NCBI GenBank assembly: GCA_905182985.1
Contig: CAJJDN010000108.1
Coordinates: 108,649 to 172,648 of the forward strand
Source of the DNA: Paramecium sonneborni
Taxonomy: Eukaryota > Ciliophora > Oligohymenophorea > Peniculida > Parameciidae
Reading direction: 5' to 3'
Length of the DNA: 64,000 nt
Shown here piece by piece: positions 23,436-36,737 of this stretch (position 1 is the first letter of the stretch; every line of letters begins with the position of its first letter). A model generated the notes under the pieces. That model was not told the DNA's origin and searched no databases. It saw only the letters and a program-made list of their open reading frames with translations. A program made the translations under genes and the position numbers.

Positions 23436-25592
23436 TCATAAATCAAAATCATCGTTGAAATCACTGTTCGGGTTAGTTAGACTCTCCATCAGTCCTTTAA
23501 TCTTGGCTTAATCTTTCATATCGAGTGACATGGCCATATTAAAACAACTAAAATGTATATATAAAATAAATTTTACTTTTATGCTTCTTATATCCTATTC
23601 AACTTTTTTAGTATACGACCCATAAGAATTTAAATGGCACTTTCTTTTGGAATTAATTAACTTAAACACTGTAATTCACTCAATGCTTTCTCATACTAAT
23701 CTAATTTTATTAATGAATTTGCCTAATTTTATTAGAAGTATGATACTTTCTGATATTTATTTAGTCCATTCATGGAATCTAACTTTTCACTTTATTCAAA
23801 ATACTTCAAAGCTTCATAATGATCTCCCTTCGCAGCATAACTCATAGCCAAGAATGTTGGTAGAACAGGATTATTTGGGTTTATTTTAATTGCTTAGATA
23901 AAACATTTAATTGCATCGTCATATTTATCTGTTTTATAATACATATTTCCTTAACCCCACCAAGCATTGTATTATCGTTAATCAAGAGAAGTTGCAGCAT
24001 CGTATGATTTTTTGGCTTATTGAAAATTCTCATTCTATGAAAATTCATGTCCTGATAAAGTGTAAGCATATGAGTAATCTTTTCTCAATTAAATGGCTCT
24101 TCCAAAGAATTTGATAGAATTATCTATTTCCTTAATTAAACTAAAACAATTTCCTATAGCAATCCAAGTTTCAGGAGCATTAATAGAGATTTACAAACAT
24201 GAATGAGCTAAATATGTTAATTCTGATTATTTTTTTAAATGCCATAAACAAGATGAATAATAATCCATTCCTTCTAATCTAGTTGGTTCAATTTATCTCA
24301 TTTCTTTCCAAACTCTTTCAGCATCTGTATATTTTACTTAATCCATAAAACTTCTGGCAACCTTTTCTAAAACCCATCCTGATCTATAATGTTAAGGAGG
24401 CAATTTCTAAAAATTTGCTATTGCATCCACAGAATAGTTAGTCCATAATTAATATGGATGAGCAAATAATTTTAAAAGTTGAGGTAAGCTTCCACTAGAA
24501 TAATTTCAATACTTTATTAAACTAGATGATGATTGTAGAGAGACATTATTCACTTTCTAAATATCACTCTTTTTTTGATTATAATTCTTGTTTTAATTTT
24601 AAGAACCCTGGAATGGTTAACTTAATAAGGATTAATAATTCTATAATCCTATTCCAGGAGTTGGAATCATTTTTGCACCAATTTTCTTTTATTAAGGTTC
24701 TTAAAAATATTATTTATTTTAATCTTACAGGAAAACTTCATTTAACTATTTGATGAGTCATCCATATGCATCATTTAAGCTTATATTCCACTTGTTGTAA
24801 ATGGTTTTATTCCTTGAGTTTGTCTTTTGTTTCCCAATTACTTTATTAATAATTTTTTAATTACATTATCACTTATTATAGATTCCTCTTTAAGATCTTC
24901 AACTTCTTTAGAACCTGATTTTGAATAATTTATTTTATTCTTAAGTAAATTTGCAATTAATTTATAAATATTACAACTCTCTTATCTGCTTGTTTCATAA
25001 TTTCTTTATTTTTAATCTATGAAAACTTTATTAATTGTAACAGGTTCACCAATTTTGGACAATCTTTCAAATGCTATCCAAAGAGTTGGATTTTGATCTA
25101 AAGCCCTATAATATTATATTTTGGCATCATCTATTCTATGCATTTATTCATAAATTTATCCTAATAAGAGATGACCAAAACCTCCATTTGGTACATTTGC
25201 TGTTTACAATGTAAATTGATTAATAGATTAAGGACCCATTAATGCGATTTCAGCTTCTTTATATTTTTTATTTCTAAATTATGCAACAGCCAATTAATAA
25301 CTGATATTCATTTACAAATTTCATACCGATTAAACTCTGACTTACAATCTTTTAAGATATGGCAAGCTTTATAAGGTTGATTCTCATGTAAATAACATTC
25401 TGCTAATAATGATCTATTCTCTTCAGTGTCACGTTCATAAACCAATCTTTCAGCTATTGAAATTTGAATTCAACACTAAGTACCCAAAAAGATCGCATTC
25501 TAATCCATATGATTTTATAATGAATCTATTATTGCTTCTATCAATTATAATTCCAATTAACTCTTTAATTATTAGGTTTCCTCCTCAATCAT
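23436..25592 (-). CDS. cdc27: anaphase-promoting complex subunit 3 (CDC27), TPR protein
   Basis: 672 residues after removing introns 25454-25483, 25301-25326, 24700-24728, 24489-24512 and 23548-23576. The N-terminal TPRs read FLAERLVYERDTEENR, LAECYLHENQPYKACHIL and FGHLLLGQIYEQMHRIDDA. A long Ser/Gln-rich linker follows. The C-terminal TPR array is highly diagnostic of APC3: AYTLSGHEFSQNENF, YDAATSLDQRQYNAWWGQGN, FIQAIKINPNNPVL, then ILMGRILKKLNRIQEA and FNMAMSLDMKDQAKIKGLM. In the E3 complex APC/C this subunit binds the IR tails of CDC20/CDH1 and drives mitotic exit. Length is near that of short CDC27 homologues. Confidence 0.9.
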
Positions 25593-26251
25593 TAATATTT
25601 CAAAATTTCAAATAATTATAAATATACGTTCAATCCAAAATAAAATAATATGATCTTTCTTTTAATCATATCAATTAATAATATTCAAATTATTATTCCA
25701 TTTTAAATGATGTACTTCTTACACAGAAATAATTTTTTATCATTTTTATTTTCCCCATAATATTTTCTCATATATTTAGTTGTATTTAGATAATTAAATT
25801 GTAGTCTATTATTAGAATGATAGATTAATCATAAGATTTGTACCTAAAAATTTTACTTTTTAAGTTCATTCATCAAAAAAAAAAACTAATTTATGCTTGT
25901 CAATTATATAATGTTATTATAATATATATTTATTTAAAATTTTAACTAATTAATTTTATTGTTAAATAGTTATTTTTTATAGTATAATAAAGATTCTAAA
26001 CATGTTAGAAATGATATTAAGTTCTCTGCAATTTATTAATTATGAAATCATACAAGCTTATAAAAATATTAAATGCCACCATTTTTAATTTTTATTCATT
26101 TAAAGATTCAAAATCTTGATTAAACAAATTCTCAATATAAAGTTTTATATTACATTACATTATGATTTGCAAATAAGCAATAATAATACCTAAATTCAAA
26201 TATATCTGAAGGATTGGCATATTTTTTATAATATTAAATAAAATTAGAATA
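25593..26251. other. divergent intergenic region, no gene seen
   Basis: A+T-rich region between divergent starts (25592 on -, 26252 on +). No coding frame or repeat recognised. Confidence 0.5.
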
Positions 26252-27299
26252 ATGAGCTTAATAGTACGACAAAGAGTAGGGATGCATGATGAATCCGTTA
26301 CTTAATCATTCTAATCTAAGAATATAAAAAAAAAAAGTAAGGTTTTTTATAAACTTAGAACCTTAAACAAGGAAACGTAAGGCAACTAAATAACTTATAT
26401 GTTTAGTTTCAGTACCTAAACCATTTAAAGAACATGTTTATATAAAGTCCAATGTAGAACTGAAATTAGCTCTCTCTTATATACCAGACCATTGTTTAGG
26501 TGGTTTAAAAGAAACACCATGTACTTATAATTATAGAGTCTCACGAACTGACTAACTTGATGATGTCTATTTCTACACTCTTGAATTACTTGACTAAGCC
26601 AATTATTCAATTGATTAAATTACTCAACTGCTTTCTCACTAATCTGATCCTCATGCTATCAAAGCAGCTTAATTAGTATTAGAACGACATAAAATTCTTT
26701 AAGAATTTACTTAATAAACCTATATTTCAAATGAAGATTTACTACATGTAGAAAATATAGCCTAAGAATATCCTTATTAATGTACAATCTAAAAGGTTAA
26801 TAAAGATTCTAGTTCTTTATCATAAAGAATAGTTAATGAATAATTCTACACACTTATGGGAGTAAGTAGAGAAATGATGTTAAATCATTTACATGAAACT
26901 AAAACACTTCCATCTATTTTTGATCTTGGACCTTCACTTTAATTATGGTGTGATTTGTCTGCCAATTCAATTTAATCATTTCGTTCCTTTGAAACCTACA
27001 TTAACACATATGAAGGTGCTCAATACAAATGTACTGTTGAATAAATGCAAATGTTCAAAAGAACATAAGTCAATCCAAATCAAATTGTCTTCATCGAATT
27101 TTGGCTCTTTAAAATTGATGAACCACTCAAATCCTTTCTCATGAATCCTTAACGCATATACAAGAATCAAATTGATTACTTTAATAAGAAAAACACACAA
27201 CAAGAATATGAAGCTTTCCAATAATCAATGAATTATAAGCAAACCCCTTTATATAAAAACAAGAACCCTTGTGGATATAAAGAATTAACCTGGATTTGA
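26252..27299 (+). CDS. hypothetical protein (341 aa)
   Basis: One 22-nt intron (26337-26358) next to a run of A residues; removing it joins a basic N-terminus (KPQTRKRKATKQL) to a long well-formed frame. The body has ordinary globular composition: YIPDHCLGGLKETPCTYNYR, DDVYFYTLELLDQANYS, FDLGPSLQLWCDLSANSIQS, NPNQIVFIEFWLFKIDEP. I do not recognise the family. There is no membrane segment or signal peptide. The basic start could be a nuclear localisation signal. Confidence 0.65.
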
Positions 27300-28427
27300 A
27301 CTATTATTCAATATATTATTCTAATTCATAATTTTAAAACTAAAGATTTTTTAGAAATTTCTAATATTCTTAATTTCTATTATTCATTAAAATCTCTTGC
27401 AAATTAAGTGATAATTAAGTTTACACTTATAATTTTTTAAATCTCTCCTAAAATTAAATTATACATACTTTATCATATTTTTTTAAATCTTTATTACATA
27501 TTTTTAAGTACCCTATTCAAATATTTAAAAAAATAAAATACTAGTTTTTATAAAAACTATTTTTAAAATAAGGTTTACGATTAAGAATAGATACCATCAT
27601 TTGAATCTATTCATTTTCTATTATTCTTTTTTCTAGAAGAAACTCTATCTAAATTACATCAAATATTTAAACTAAATTTGCTAAAAACATATTCAAAAAG
27701 AACTTATTCTTTAACTTTATTATTTAAATAACTTTGTCAAATAAGATACATTACAAAGATAATTAATTTAAAATCTATTAAAAATTTAGAAATTAAGAAA
27801 CTTATTAAAAATATATATAAACATTTCAAGAGTTTAACAAATTTAAATTGTTAAGATTCCTTCTTTAAAGTAATTTATTATACGAAAGAAAATAAATTTA
27901 ATTGAAATAAATTAATTAGAATAATTTAAAATTTTAAATCACATAAGTCTTAATTATATATTTGATTTCTAAAGTAAGAGGATATTTAATTTCTTTAAGG
28001 TTGCATTATTTTTTTAGAAATTGTGATGCAGTTATAAGAAATGATCAAATTTTTAATAGTAAATTTAATTAGACAATTATAAGCAACCCTTTAAATTGAA
28101 ATAATATTTAGGAGCATTTATATTCTGTATATTTCTTTTATTTCTTGATGATAATACTCTCTTTTTTTATTTGGATACCTAGATTTTTGTATTTTGAAAA
28201 GGAAAACGTTTTGAACTTAAAAAGTGAGTAGTTTTGATGAATATTATTAGAAAATGATAATTAGGGATAAATTAACTTGGAGAATTTTATTGTTTAGTGT
28301 AAATATTTTTAAATGTCTTATATTATTCCACCAAACAATTCCTTAAAAGTTATAGAAACAACAACAAGATAAACAAAATTTGATAAGAAATATTTTTTAT
28401 TTTAATATTATTAAATATAAATATAAA
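27300..28427. other. intergenic, no gene seen
   Basis: About 1.1 kb of A+T-rich DNA between two plus-strand genes, with TGA in all frames on both strands. Confidence 0.5.
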
Positions 28428-29828
28428 ATGCAGAAAATAATACTATCAACCTTATTGTTGTGTGTATTAATATTCTTAGATTATCTTTATGGAAAGTAGA
28501 CTTTTAACTTAAGTGATTCTATAACAGAATATATGTAATAATAATTTGATTATGGAGATGAAAATGGATTAGTAGGTATAATAGAATAGATGAATTATCA
28601 TTAGAAAGTTTTTTACTTATCTTTTATTTTTTTGGGGGAAGATAATTTATGGGTTTTTTATTCATGATACTTTGGTTAAATTCAGGATTGAAAGAGTAAA
28701 TTTTAAAATTAATTTCAATGTATTCAATTACAGCTTTTCTTGGTCACTTTACCAAACTTATATTAATTCAACCTAGACCTTTTTATGAAGAAACAGATAT
28801 TCGATTAGATTTCTGTTAAAAGGGCTATGGAGATCCTAGTGATAATTCTTTAAGATCAATAGTGTTTTATGTAATTTTATCAGAAACTTTATTATTTAAA
28901 AAATATAAAGTGTAATCAAATGATTTAGGTGTTCTAAGTTCAATTAATTATGATAAACTACCTCAATATCAATACAAATTATTGTCAAAGTATATTATAT
29001 ATATATTTTAGGAATGATCTTTATACTTAACTTTATCCAAATTCAATGTTTAGTTATAATCAATATAAATTAATGTTAGCTATCTTTTTATTCTTCACAG
29101 GTATATCAAACTCTTATTTTGGTTTAAATTATTTAAGTCAAGTAATAATGGGATGGATTATTGGTGGATATGTGCTTTATATTTATTATTTTTGTGATTT
29201 CGAAAAATATATGGATAAAATATTTTTATTGGCAATTCAGAATTAATCAGAAGAAATGAATAAAAAACTTCGAAATGTAGGTAAAATGGCAATTTACTTC
29301 GTTTTTCCATTAATAATATCAATATTGCTTTATATATTTAGAATTAATAATGATGAATTAATTCAATAACAATAAGATTGGAATCAATTCTTTTAAACTC
29401 ATTAATAGTGTTAAAGTAAAGTTTATCTTTTTAATATGTCATTTGAGAAACATGAAATGATTGGAATGTGTATTATCATATTACCATTTTATCTTTACTT
29501 ATGTTGTTATTTTACTCCAGGGTAATATAAACCTTAATTATACAATCATTAAAATTTAACCTTAAAAGGATTTATTAGAATTTTGATACTGTTAGGTTTA
29601 CTCATTCCATAGTTGTCAATACATATTTAAATTAGAAAATTTATTATGAGTAACAAGATTAACATAAATATCACTTATTTGATAATTGGATAATTATTTT
29701 TAGAACTTTATTTTTCTTTATTTTTAATTACATTATTACCTTTATTATATAAATTATGTAAAGTAGATATAGATGGTGATTTTTTAAGAAAAATAAACTA
29801 AATTGAAATGCAAGAAATGGAGTTATGA
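28428..29828 (+). CDS. PAP2-like multi-pass membrane protein, probably catalytically inactive
   Basis: 449 residues after two introns (28576-28604 and 28990-29011). It starts with a signal-like hydrophobic segment (IILSTLLLCVLIFLDYLYG) and has many membrane helices. The layout is that of PAP2/glucose-6-phosphatase lipid phosphatases: FTKLILIQPRPF carries the first motif (K-x6-RP), and FCQKGYGDPS the start of the second. After DPS comes DN instead of GH, and the third motif region GISNSYFGLNYLSQVIMGW lacks the usual Arg, His and Asp. Two of the three catalytic motifs are therefore missing key residues. It may be a non-catalytic lipid-binding relative. Confidence 0.7.
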
Positions 29829-29852
29829 ATTTGATTTATAAAATATTTATAT

Positions 29853-30975
29853 TCATGTAAAATAAACTTAATATTGATTTTATATTTATACTCTACATTA
29901 AGGGCATTTTCCTTAAATACTAATTGAGCAAGTAGCACATACACATATATGTTTACAAGGTAAATAAAATTGAGTAGCTTTTTTACATAGACAAATAGAG
30001 CATTTTGGATATTTGTATTCATTAAATTATTATTTACATTTTTAACAATAATTAGGTTCATCAAAAGGGTTATCATATGGTTATGATTGAATATGACATC
30101 TTAAACAAGTAGAAATATATTTCTATTGTTTACAAAAGAAACAAAATATATTTGTGATCTCATTAAATGGACCAGTATCGGTTTCTTTTATTTCTATTGG
30201 AGGTTTAATTAATTAGAGAATAGGAAAAGAACAACCATTTGAATTGCATTTTATTATTTTATATTCTAATGTGCATTTGATGCACTTAAATTTATCTACT
30301 TAATCATTTGTAGTTTTCCTTATTTGATTTTAACCACATAAACAAATTATTTTTTTCATGTTTGTTGCACAAAATTAACATTTATAATTGATCTCCTAAG
30401 TTCCATTTATTTTATTTATCTTATTGCATTAAACACATTTAATTTCCATATATTAATGATTCTTTTAACATTTAAAGAAAAATGGTTCTACTTAATCTCT
30501 CGAAAAAGCAACTTCTTTACATAATTTACATTCATCTATTCTAAACGATAAATTGCATTCTGAACAAAAAATAATTTTATCTGATGAAGCTATAAATTTC
30601 ATAGATTAACAATCTGGACAATTTATTATATAAAAATTGTTCTTACAAAAATGACAACAAATTTCTGTTGTTTATTTTAAGTTCTTATCTTTTATTACAA
30701 GCGCATTTTTACAAAAATTACATTTAAAGTTTCTCTATTTACTTCCACATACACATTAAATTATTTTATTTATATCCTGATCGATACAATATCTAAAATT
30801 AATAGTTTTCAATTTACTTATACATTTTGCAATCTAAACATTAAATGCAAATAGTTTATTATTTACATTTTTAACAATTTAAAATTTGTATATCTCTCGA
30901 TTTCATTTCATTAATTTAGAATTCATCACCATTATTAATTTATCCACATCCGAAACAAAAATATAAATACTCCAT
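29853..30975 (-). CDS. cysteine-rich zinc-knuckle protein with C-terminal RING finger
   Basis: 363 residues after one 31-nt intron (30793-30823). At least fifteen C-x2-C pairs run along the whole protein (CFGCG, CQKC, CNFC, CCHFC, CPDC, CSEC, CVQC, CQFC, CIKC, CFFC). The C-terminus is a compact C3HC4-type RING: CSICLCKKATQFYLPCKHIC, then VCATC and CPQCRVQI. Such RING domains (as in MGRN/IAP-type proteins) recruit E2 enzymes, so this is probably an E3 ubiquitin ligase. The knuckles may bind metal and form an extended scaffold. It converges with the PAP2-like gene, with 24 bp between stop codons. Confidence 0.8.
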
Positions 30976-31266
30976 TATAATTATTAAATAAATGATAATA
31001 AATTTCATATTTAAATCTCATAGAATTTAAACTTTTATTTTATTAAAAATAGAAAATATAGAAATAATCCATTGATAAAATACAATTATTAAATAATCTA
31101 TAAAATAAATATCCATATTTATATTTTGAATTATTGGAACAAACTAAAATAATTCTAATTATCATTTTTTTATTTATTAAACTGAATGATTTGGTTCATA
31201 AAAGAATTAATTAGTAATTATGTAGATATATGTTTTTTGAAGTTAAAATAATTTTTTTTATTTAAA

Positions 31267-32984
31267 ATGCAATAAAAAACACAGGATTTCACCCTAAACA
31301 TTTATACGACTAAAGTATTGAGTAAGAGATCAAAATTTATCAAGATTATAAAATTGAATGTAAATCTTATTTAAAAGCTAGAGTAATAAAAAGATTATAA
31401 TTTTAATAGAATAAAAGTTTTATCAAATCTTAAATTATGTATTATAATTACTTGGAATTATGAGAAATAGACGCATTATAAGGTGAAAATATTTTTTTTA
31501 AATCTCTGATTTTTGCTGTCAAAAAGTGTATCATGATGAGTTGAAATATCACATTAATAAATGTTCTTAATAATTAATTATATATTATAATGAGTACTTA
31601 CAGCATTAATAGATGGAACATGTGAAAATTTATATCATAGTCTTGGATGATAATATTTTATGTTATAATTTAGAATCCAAGATTGATAAGAAAACCAAAA
31701 AAATAAATTCCACAAATCGTCTATGAACTAGATACAAATGACTTTTTGTAGAAGATGTTTAAAAATAGTTTAGAGAGATAATGAGGAATTTTGTTCACAA
31801 TATTTCATAGTAAGTGTTATGGTCTAAACAATGTAGGTATGAGAAGAAGTGATTCAATTGCTGATTAGGTATAAATAAAATCTGATTTCATTCTGAGATT
31901 GCTTTAGAATAAAAATAAATTCATGTTTATTAATACCAACATAATTTATAAGTTAGCAAATTACATAACAAATTTCAATATTTAATTTGTCATTACCTGA
32001 AAGATTAATATCTAAATATAAAATATTTATATTTAACAAAGACTCCATTTTAGATACACCTGGTGAAATAAAGGAATGGTTAGAATAAATATACTAATAA
32101 TGATTAATCATTAATTGATATAAATGCATAATAATTATCAATATTGGGATAAAAATTAGAAAGAAAATTCAATTTTAAGTAACAGTTGTAGAAAAACATA
32201 AATTAAAGCAAAGTAATGAAAGAACTATTTAAGGTTTTTAATGAATAAAAAAAATTAAAAATAAATTAAATAATTAACTCTAAGAAAGGTCTGATTCAAA
32301 TTCAAATTAATCAATAGAAAGAAGTTAAAAAATTATATGATAAAGAAACAATCAAAAAAGAAATTTAGAAGCTATTAAAAAAATAAATCATGCAGTTTAT
32401 TTATTAATAATATTTATAAAATATACTATAATAATTTATGAGAAATTCTGAGAGTTTTTTGAAAAGTGATGGTGATAGAATATTTTTAAAAGATGAAGAA
32501 AAGGAGGATTATAATAATTAACAAAGATGAAAAATAAATAACTAAAAGAAAGTTAAAGAATAAAAGGTATAATTGTAACCTAAGACTTAATAAGTTCAAG
32601 AATAATATTAGATGAAGAGATAAAAAATTAATAGAGTTTTGAAGATTATAAAAAATAGACCATAAGAAAAAGAAAATGTAATATTTATAATAATAACTAA
32701 GAGAAAAAGTTATTGGAAGAACCTTTTAATTATAGAATTAATCCAAAAAACTTTCGGTATAAAAGTAACAAATCTATATATAAATATAATGATTGGGAAA
32801 ATTTATAGAGAAAGATAATATATTTTTATAGGTATATATAAAAGAGAGCTTTTTAGAAGAGAAGAGAAAGGATTAATTTAATTAATAAAGAGTAAGAATT
32901 TTTAGGAGGAAAATGAATAAATTTTTTAGAGATTTTTAATAAGTGAAAAGAAAATAAAATAATAGGAAAGCTTGATTAATGAAT
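31267..32984 (+). pseudogene. decayed gene region
   Basis: Several plus-strand stretches look coding but are broken by in-frame TGA codons or frame changes that no GT..AG intron explains. Around 31690-31860 a frame reads IVYELDTNDFLQKMFKNSLE, is stopped by TGA, then continues with CYGLNNVGMRRSDSIADQ. Around 32060 comes DTPGEIKEWLEQ; 32105-32526 is an open Lys/Gln-rich helical stretch (SKVMKELFKVFNEQKKLK) ending in TGA. After that two different frames both look partly coding (EEPFNYRINPKNFRYKSN). I read this as one eroding gene of unknown family, although a missed exon structure cannot be excluded. Confidence 0.4.
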
Positions 32985-34642
<1,658 letters not shown>

Positions 34643-35432
34643 TTTGAATTTATTTAAATTAAATCGTTGCTCTATAATATAACACTTACTTCAATTTATT
34701 CTTTTTATCATTTTATAAATCTCCTTCTTCAAACAATTCATTCTTTATCGTCAAATACTCCAATCATTATCAATCATTATCAAAAATTTATTCACTAACA
34801 TGTTTTTCATTATTTTCTATCAAAAATTCCTAATCACTTTCTTATTTTTTAGATAAGCAATATTAATCTTCAAAAACTACTATCCCCACCCTATTCACCT
34901 CAAAATATCACAGAATTCAACAAATCCATTTAACAAATCCAAAATATATTTTTCATAATATTTCCTATACATTAAAAACCAATACTAAGACATCAATTGC
35001 TTGTTTTTGTAAAGCCTACTTACAATTCATAAAACCAAGAAAATATAAATCATTAAAGATTAAATTACTTTTAAGGTATATATTTATATTTATTTGTTTC
35101 AGACTGAGAACCAGATAAATATAATAAATATCAAAAGAAGATATAATTTTAAGCTTATAATAAATTATTATTTTTTAAATTAATGAATGAAACTCTTGAG
35201 TGATCTTGTTAATATAAACCTCAATTATACAGAAAGACTTTGAATTCATAGCTTAAAGATATTATTTTTAGTATTAGATAATAAAATTAATGTACATCTT
35301 CCAAAAATTTAATGGAAAACAATCAATCATATTATTTAAGAGATATGTGTAATTAAGATTCCAGAATAATAATTTAGTTGAAAATTATGATGATATGATT
35401 AATATATATTTCTAACAATTTATTTTAATCAA
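34643..35432. other. divergent intergenic region, no gene seen
   Basis: About 0.8 kb between divergent start codons. A short plus-strand frame begins near 35311 (MENNQSYYLRDMC) but ends in TGA; it might be an upstream exon of the next gene, though I found no splice that keeps the frame. Confidence 0.4.
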
Positions 35433-36691
35433 ATGAAAGCTAAATTGAATAGGGAGGATTATTAATTTCGAAAAAAAACAGGTTAAGAGTTGATCAAATA
35501 TCCTGGATAATTAAATGGATTAGACTTTGTAATTTCCAATTGTGAAGATTGTACAATCTACATTTGTGATCATGCTGCATAAATTTTTGTAGATTTAAGT
35601 AAAAATTGCAAAATTTATATTGGACCTGTTGAAGGCTCTATATTCGTTAGAAAATGTGAAAATATTGAAATAAGTGCAGCATCTAGTTAATTTAGAGTGT
35701 CAAATTCAAATAAGTACTAAAAAAATAAATATTATTAAGTATCTAATGTTATGTTTACACTCCAAGTGATCCAGCACTTGAAAAATCCGCTGGAATTGTA
35801 TTTGCTCCATATAATTTTACTTATCCTGGTATTAGTGATGATTTTGAGAAAGCAAAGTTGGATCCTGCAAATAATAAATGGAGTGAAGTTTATGATTTTA
35901 CTCCTAATAATGAGATAAGTAATTGGACTCTCTTGCATCCAACTTAATTCCATTTAGTAAGTAAGTAATTTGAAGGTCTTGAAGAACTTAAATAATATCC
36001 AGTTGCTATTCCAATAACATATGGAGGATCATGCACTAAGAAAATAATTTTAGGAAGTGCTGATTAAAGAGCTAATGGATTAGAATTAGATTTTCTAATG
36101 GGAAAGGAGAATGTAAAGAATTAATAATTGTTGTCTGATGAAAATCAAGTTTATATGGAAACCTAATTGAAGACAATTAATAAGGATAAATCATAAGAAT
36201 AAAATAATATAGTTTAATATGAAGAATTTGTATTTGATTCAGAAAGTGTAAAAAGTACAGAAGCTTAAGTTAATATGCAAAGTTTGAATACTTTTAATGC
36301 ATTTGATGAAATAGTTTTAGATAATCAATTGAATAAACAAAATACAAATACATAATTAAGTTAATAGATGTAAAGGGATGTAAGATTATTAGCTAAATTT
36401 AATATAGGAAGCTGAGAGAAAACTAAAAGAATAAAAAAGAAAATAGGCTTAAGAATATTTAAAAAATTTTATGAGGTAAAATAAGTAAATGAATTTAATT
36501 ATAGTGATTTTACAGAATAAACAAATTTAAGGAAAACATAAAATAGAGCCATTGTCAGAGAGAAAGTTTAAAATTAATAAGGATGGAAGACAGTGGTTAC
36601 AAATATCGACTTAAAAGATAATGGGGGAGAAAAAGATGTCAGTAAAATGGCTTAAGCTATAAAAAATAAATTAATGGACGAACTAAAATGA
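35433..36691 (+). CDS. TBCC/RP2-type domain fused to a clathrin-light-chain-like tail
   Basis: 391 residues after introns 35714-35739, 36380-36407 and 36476-36504. Residues about 5-150 form the parallel beta-helix TBCC domain of RP2: LNGLDFVISNCEDCTIYICD, IYIGPVEGSIFVRKCENIEI, SSQFRVSNSN (with the conserved FR of the arginine finger), FAPYNFTYPG and NNKWSEVYDFTP. RP2 is a GTPase-activating protein for ARL3 in cilia. The C-terminal third resembles clathrin light chain: AERKLKEQKRKQAQEYLKNF, then GWKTVVTNIDL and KDVSKMAQAIKNKL. That corresponds to the heavy-chain-binding helix and the closing W..V..L-D...KD.SR.. motif. No TGA separates the two parts. The fusion is read directly; function is inferred. 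Confidence 0.7.
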
Positions 36692-36737
36692 TATGAGACA
36701 TAATTAAATATATTATATATAAATTAATAATCTATAA

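Noticed and set aside
29798..30076. A 92-codon minus-strand open frame overlapping the RING gene end
   Set aside because: A shadow of the cysteine-rich RING frame; it runs past the RING gene's TGA and lacks the ordered cysteines.
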